Source: Acidobacteriaceae bacterium
Lineage (GTDB): Bacteria > Acidobacteriota > Terriglobia > Terriglobales > Acidobacteriaceae
DNA length: 19,275 nucleotides
Reading direction: 5' to 3'
Assembly: GCA_030039895.1 (NCBI GenBank)
Contig: JASHUR010000381.1
Location: 1 to 19,275 of the forward strand
Made by a program: the position numbers and the translations under genes. Under the pieces are notes generated by a model that saw only the letters and a list, made by a program, of their open reading frames with translations, was not told the DNA's origin and searched no databases. Below are positions 16,314 to 19,275 of the stretch, one piece after another. Position 1 is the stretch's first letter; every line of letters starts with the position of its first letter.

Positions 16314-17300
16314 TTGTATCAGCCTGAAACGTACGCGATCACCCTCATCTTCATGGTATTCAGCATGCTCTGCTGGGGGTCATGGGCCAATACGATCAAG
16401 CTCTGCCCGGGCTACCGGTTCCAACTCTTCTACTGGGACTACGTAATTGGCCTCTTCGTCGGAGTATTCGCGTGGGGTCTGACGATGGGGAGTTCCGGAT
16501 CGCAGGGCCTTCCGTTTCTCGCCGATCTGGCCCATGCCGATGCGAGGCATATCTGGCTGGCGCTGGCCGGAGGAGTTGTCTTTAACGTAGCGAATCTGCT
16601 GCTGGTGGCGGCGATCGAGATTGCCGGGCTTGCAGTTGCATTTCCGGTAGGCATAGGACTGGCCCTGGTAATAGGTGCCGTCGGCAACTATATAGTTGCG
16701 CCCGCGGGCAATCCAATTCTGCTTTTCGGCGGAGTCGTCATCGTCATGATCGCGATTGTCTTCGATGCTGCGGCCTACCGTGCGCGCGAGCAGCAGAGGA
16801 GCGTGACCACGCGCGGCGTTGTGCTCAGCCTGCTTTCCGGCGTGCTCATGGGAAGCTTCTATCCGTTCGTCGCGCGCGCAATGACCGGCGAGGGCGCGAC
16901 CGGCCCATACGCGATTTCTTTTTATTTCGTAATTGGCGTGGGCATCTGCTCGTTAATTGCCAACACCATTCTGATGCGCAAGCAGCTGGACGGCCGGGAG
17001 CCGGTTTCCTTTTCCGCTTACTTTCAGGCCCGGCCCGCATGGCACCTTTGGGGAGTCATTGGAGGCGCCATCTGGTGCACCGGCACCATTCTGAATTTTG
17101 TCGCAGCCAGAGCGCACATCGTCGGACCCGCCGTGTCCTATTCCATCGGACAGGGCGCAACAATGGTCTCTGCCTGTTGGGGAGTTTTTATCTGGCACGA
17201 GTTTGCGGCTGCGCCTCGCCGCTCGAAAACTCTGCTGGCTTGGATGTTCGTCTTCTTTCTCTGCGGGCTCACCGCGGTTGCGGTAGCGCCCATTTTTTAG
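16314..17300 (+). CDS. GRP-family (DMT superfamily) sugar transporter
   Basis: This inner-membrane protein has 328 residues and about ten hydrophobic helices. It resembles glucose/ribose porters of the GRP family within the drug/metabolite-transporter superfamily. Telling parts are ITLIFMVFSMLCWGSWANTIKL in the first helix, YRFQLFYWDYVIGL, VANLLLVAAIEIAGLAVAFPVGIGLALV, GVLMGSFYPFVARAM, and the paired C-terminal helix with IGQGATMVSACWGVFIWHEF. Such carriers are secondary transporters, probably proton-coupled. I place the start at TTG 16314 because of the AAGGAG 6 nt upstream; the GTG at 16287 would add nine residues of polar, non-conserved-looking sequence. It is the first gene of an operon, 33 nt ahead of a ribokinase, so a monosaccharide such as ribose or fructose is a sensible guess. 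Confidence 0.88.
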   Translation: MYQPETYAITLIFMVFSMLCWGSWANTIKLCPGYRFQLFYWDYVIGLFVGVFAWGLTMGSSGSQGLPFLADLAHADARHIWLALAGGVVFNVANLLLVAAIEIAGLAVAFPVGIGLALVIGAVGNYIVAPAGNPILLFGGVVIVMIAIVFDAAAYRAREQQRSVTTRGVVLSLLSGVLMGSFYPFVARAMTGEGATGPYAISFYFVIGVGICSLIANTILMRKQLDGREPVSFSAYFQARPAWHLWGVIGGAIWCTGTILNFVAARAHIVGPAVSYSIGQGATMVSACWGVFIWHEFAAAPRRSKTLLAWMFVFFLCGLTAVAVAPIF

Positions 17301-17333
17301 ATCAACCATGAGCTTCAAAGGCCTGAGACACAC

Positions 17334-18269
17334 ATGAGCAGCACGCAGAAACCGATCGTGATCGTCGGCAGCATCAACATCGACCTCGTTGTGACCTCGC
17401 CCCGCATTCCTGTGGCGGGGGAGACGATTTGGGGGCATGAATTTCAGCAGCACTTCGGCGGAAAGGGCGCAAACCAGGCGGTCGCGGTCGCTCGCCTCGG
17501 CTATCCCGTGGAAATGATCGGCAGGATCGGCTCGGACAGTCTGGGCGCGCAGGCACGCGCAGCCCTGCAGGAGGCCGGAGTAGGCGTCGAGGCCGTCGAA
17601 ATCGCTGAGGGTTCATCGGGAATTGCGAGCATTACGGTTTCGGAGAGCGGACAAAATGCCATCGTTGTCGTGCCCGGCGCGAATACCGAGGTGACGCCGG
17701 AATATCTGGACCGGCACAGGAAGCGGATCGAAAGCGCCGGCATGGTTCTAACGCAACTGGAAATCCCGATGCGCACCGTGGAGCACCTTGCCGAGATTTG
17801 CGATCGCTCGAGAATTCCACTAATGCTGGATCCCGCTCCGGCGCAGCCGCTCCCTGCAACCACTCTCTCTCGTGTTGCCTGGTTTACGCCCAACGAAACC
17901 GAGGCCGCATTTTATGCGGACGGGATCGATCCGGCTTTGGTCGCGTCAGACCCTCAAAGTCTGGCAAAGGCCTTCCTGCGCATGGGCCCGAAGGCGGCAG
18001 TCTTGAAAATGGGCGCACGAGGAGTGCTGCTCGCTTCTCACACGAAAGTGGAGATTCTGCCCGCGATTTCCGTTGCGGCGGTTGACAGCACCGCTGCCGG
18101 AGACGCCTTCAACGGCGCATTTGCCACCGGGCTGATACTTGCGATGGACGAACTTGAAGCGGCCCGCTTTGCCTGCGCGGCAGCCGCTATCTCGGTCACG
18201 CGGCGCGGCGCGCAATCGTCCATGCCATCGCGCGCTGAGGTGGATCACCTATTAAAGGTGCAGGCGTGA
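17334..18269 (+). CDS. rbsK: Ribokinase (PfkB-family sugar kinase)
   Basis: This 311-residue cytosolic kinase is close to the 309 residues of E. coli RbsK. PfkB-family kinases of this group phosphorylate ribose at O5 with ATP; some relatives prefer other pentoses or fructose. The N terminus has VGSINIDLVV with the sugar-contacting D17. GGKGANQA at 42-49 is the PfkB signature 1. TPNETEA sits at about 187-193. The anion hole and catalytic base are in DSTAAGDAFNGAFA, with the catalytic Asp at 257 (Asp255 in E. coli). The ATG at 17334 has only a weak ribosome-binding site. A nine-codon reading frame from 17308 ends at an ATGA overlap with this start, so translational coupling is possible but may be chance. 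It is co-transcribed with the transporter gene upstream and the glycosidase gene downstream. Confidence 0.92.
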   Translation: MSSTQKPIVIVGSINIDLVVTSPRIPVAGETIWGHEFQQHFGGKGANQAVAVARLGYPVEMIGRIGSDSLGAQARAALQEAGVGVEAVEIAEGSSGIASITVSESGQNAIVVVPGANTEVTPEYLDRHRKRIESAGMVLTQLEIPMRTVEHLAEICDRSRIPLMLDPAPAQPLPATTLSRVAWFTPNETEAAFYADGIDPALVASDPQSLAKAFLRMGPKAAVLKMGARGVLLASHTKVEILPAISVAAVDSTAAGDAFNGAFATGLILAMDELEAARFACAAAAISVTRRGAQSSMPSRAEVDHLLKVQA

Positions 18270-19275
18270 GACTGCGCTGTCTCTTCATCTTTGCGCTGGC
18301 CGCGGTCCTCTGCACGTTCTCGCAAGGCACTTCACAAGCGCAGACTCTTCCCAGCACACAGAAGCTTCCGTGGTACGTGACGGCCGGGGCCATCCATCGC
18401 GTGACGTTGAAACCGCACACCCGGTACTGGCGCTTTGAACATCTGTCCATGGACCCCGCCACGGCAAAACAGCAGATGCTCACGTGGAAGAGCGAAGGTA
18501 TCACTGCGCTCGAGATTTTTGCGCCTGAAGACGGAGGCAATAGTTACGACGGGCTGGATGCAAAGGACCGGTTCCGTCTGGACCCCGGACTCGGCTCGAT
18601 GGCCGATTTCAAACGCCTCGTAGCTCTGGCCCATTCTCTGGGCATGCGCGTGATCACCTTCCAGAACCTCGGCTACAGCGCCACGGACGGAGTGCAGTTC
18701 GAGAAGGCGGAAGCAGCCGTGCGCAACGGAAAGAGCACCCGCGAGACAAAAGTGTTTTATTGGAGCCACAGCGCGGATGCGCCCAAACCCGCTGCCTCCA
18801 ACAGCTATTTCTTTTGCCGGCCGGATTTGCCGAATTATGACCCCACCAAAGCGGAGTTCTGGCAGTGGAGCAGCCGCGCGCAGGCATACTACTGGACCCG
18901 CTGGCCGGGGAAGGATGCGAACGGCCAGACCATTCATCTGCCCCAGTACAACTGGAGCGGAACGGCATGGCCTGATGAAGCCGCACATGTGGTTCATTTC
19001 TGGATGAACACCGGCTTGGACGGAATGGTGCTCGATGCTGTGAATTGGTACGCCGGAGCCGACTGGCAGAAGATCGACCAGGACATCACGGGCGTGATTG
19101 CGAGCTACGGAAACATGCTCAGCCAGCCGGAGGGCGGCGGCGGATTTAGTGACGATCCGGTGGGCTGGGTGAAAGAAGGCAATTTCACCAATATCTATGA
19201 CTACGGATTGGGAATCTGGTGGGAGAAGAAGAACCGTCCGCTGGTCACGAGCGTCGAGCAGGAGAATCCCGCCAT
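18266..19275 (+). CDS. Secreted GH13-like (alpha-amylase-type) glycoside hydrolase, partial
   Basis: The GTG start at 18266 overlaps the ribokinase stop (GTGA), with AAAGGTG just upstream, so the genes are translationally coupled. The frame is open to the window edge (336 codons), and the C terminus is missing. A signal peptide covers about 1-25 (ending SQA-Q). The rest reads as a TIM barrel: WKSEGITALEIFAP, then ADFKRLVALAHSLGMRVITFQNLGY, where GH13 conserved region I would be. Next comes FWMNTGLDGMVLDAVNWY, which has the shape of GH13 region II, with D257 as the candidate nucleophile. PLVTSVEQENP near the edge has E331/E333 as candidate acid/base. The usual region I Asp/His pair is not obvious, so the family call is by general shape. 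It presumably releases the sugar imported and phosphorylated by the upstream gene products. Confidence 0.75.
   Translation, partial: MRLRCLFIFALAAVLCTFSQGTSQAQTLPSTQKLPWYVTAGAIHRVTLKPHTRYWRFEHLSMDPATAKQQMLTWKSEGITALEIFAPEDGGNSYDGLDAKDRFRLDPGLGSMADFKRLVALAHSLGMRVITFQNLGYSATDGVQFEKAEAAVRNGKSTRETKVFYWSHSADAPKPAASNSYFFCRPDLPNYDPTKAEFWQWSSRAQAYYWTRWPGKDANGQTIHLPQYNWSGTAWPDEAAHVVHFWMNTGLDGMVLDAVNWYAGADWQKIDQDITGVIASYGNMLSQPEGGGGFSDDPVGWVKEGNFTNIYDYGLGIWWEKKNRPLVTSVEQENPA

Noticed and set aside
16325..16336. TGAAACGTACGC, an operator half-site at the start of the transporter gene
   Set aside because: Only 8 of 12 bases match, the second half-site is missing, and the bases are explained by the codons for Pro-Glu-Thr-Tyr.
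1..19275. CRISPR array, tRNA, rRNA or insertion sequence
   Set aside because: I saw no regularly spaced repeats, no cloverleaf or rRNA-like stretch, and no transposase motifs or terminal inverted repeats. The Cas4-like half of the nuclease at 2871-4352 is not accompanied by any cas gene.

Overview
The window looks like a chromosomal segment of an acidobacterium (Terriglobia / Acidobacteriaceae type). This is inferred from gene content: a very large TonB-dependent receptor with an N-terminal carboxypeptidase-regulatory-like domain, a PadR regulator paired with a duplicated orphan ABC permease (ADOP type), DUF1080 and FG-GAP/VCBS proteins, and GC-rich coding sequence throughout. There is no rRNA, tRNA, CRISPR array or insertion sequence that I can recognise.

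Layout. (1) 1-2621, minus strand: a class I aldolase of the LacD family, a strong intrinsic terminator, then an exported parvulin + TPR + FG-GAP/VCBS protein that runs off the left edge. (2) 2871-4352, plus: a stand-alone TM0106-type RecB-like/RNase H-like nuclease in clearly AT-richer DNA, probably acquired. (3) 4416-5186, plus: a secreted DUF1080 (3-keto-disaccharide hydrolase-like) protein, ended by a hairpin shared with the convergent gene. (4) 5237-8345, minus: padR plus ADOP permease, with a 38-bp inverted repeat at the padR ribosome-binding site. (5) 8503-16073: a LacI-centred module. A secreted glycosidase-like protein fused to an FGE-sulfatase-like domain (plus) converges on a lacI-type repressor gene (minus), which diverges from a 1205-aa TonB-dependent receptor (plus). 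(6) 16314 to the right edge, plus: a tight operon of a GRP-family sugar transporter, a ribokinase and a secreted GH13-like glycosidase that overlaps the ribokinase stop codon and runs off the edge.

How it fits together. The same perfect 12-bp palindrome (TGAAACGTTTCA, a classic LacI-family operator shape) lies just downstream of a TTGACA promoter both in front of the glycosidase/FGE gene and in front of the TonB receptor, at almost the same distance (44 and 43 nt). A 10/12 version covers the -35 box of the lacI-type gene itself. The repressor therefore probably controls itself, the outer-membrane receptor and the secreted enzyme as one carbohydrate-uptake regulon. The downstream transporter/kinase/glycosidase operon looks like the matching inner-membrane and cytoplasmic half of sugar use, although no good copy of the operator is seen in front of it. 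The sugar itself cannot be named from the sequence.
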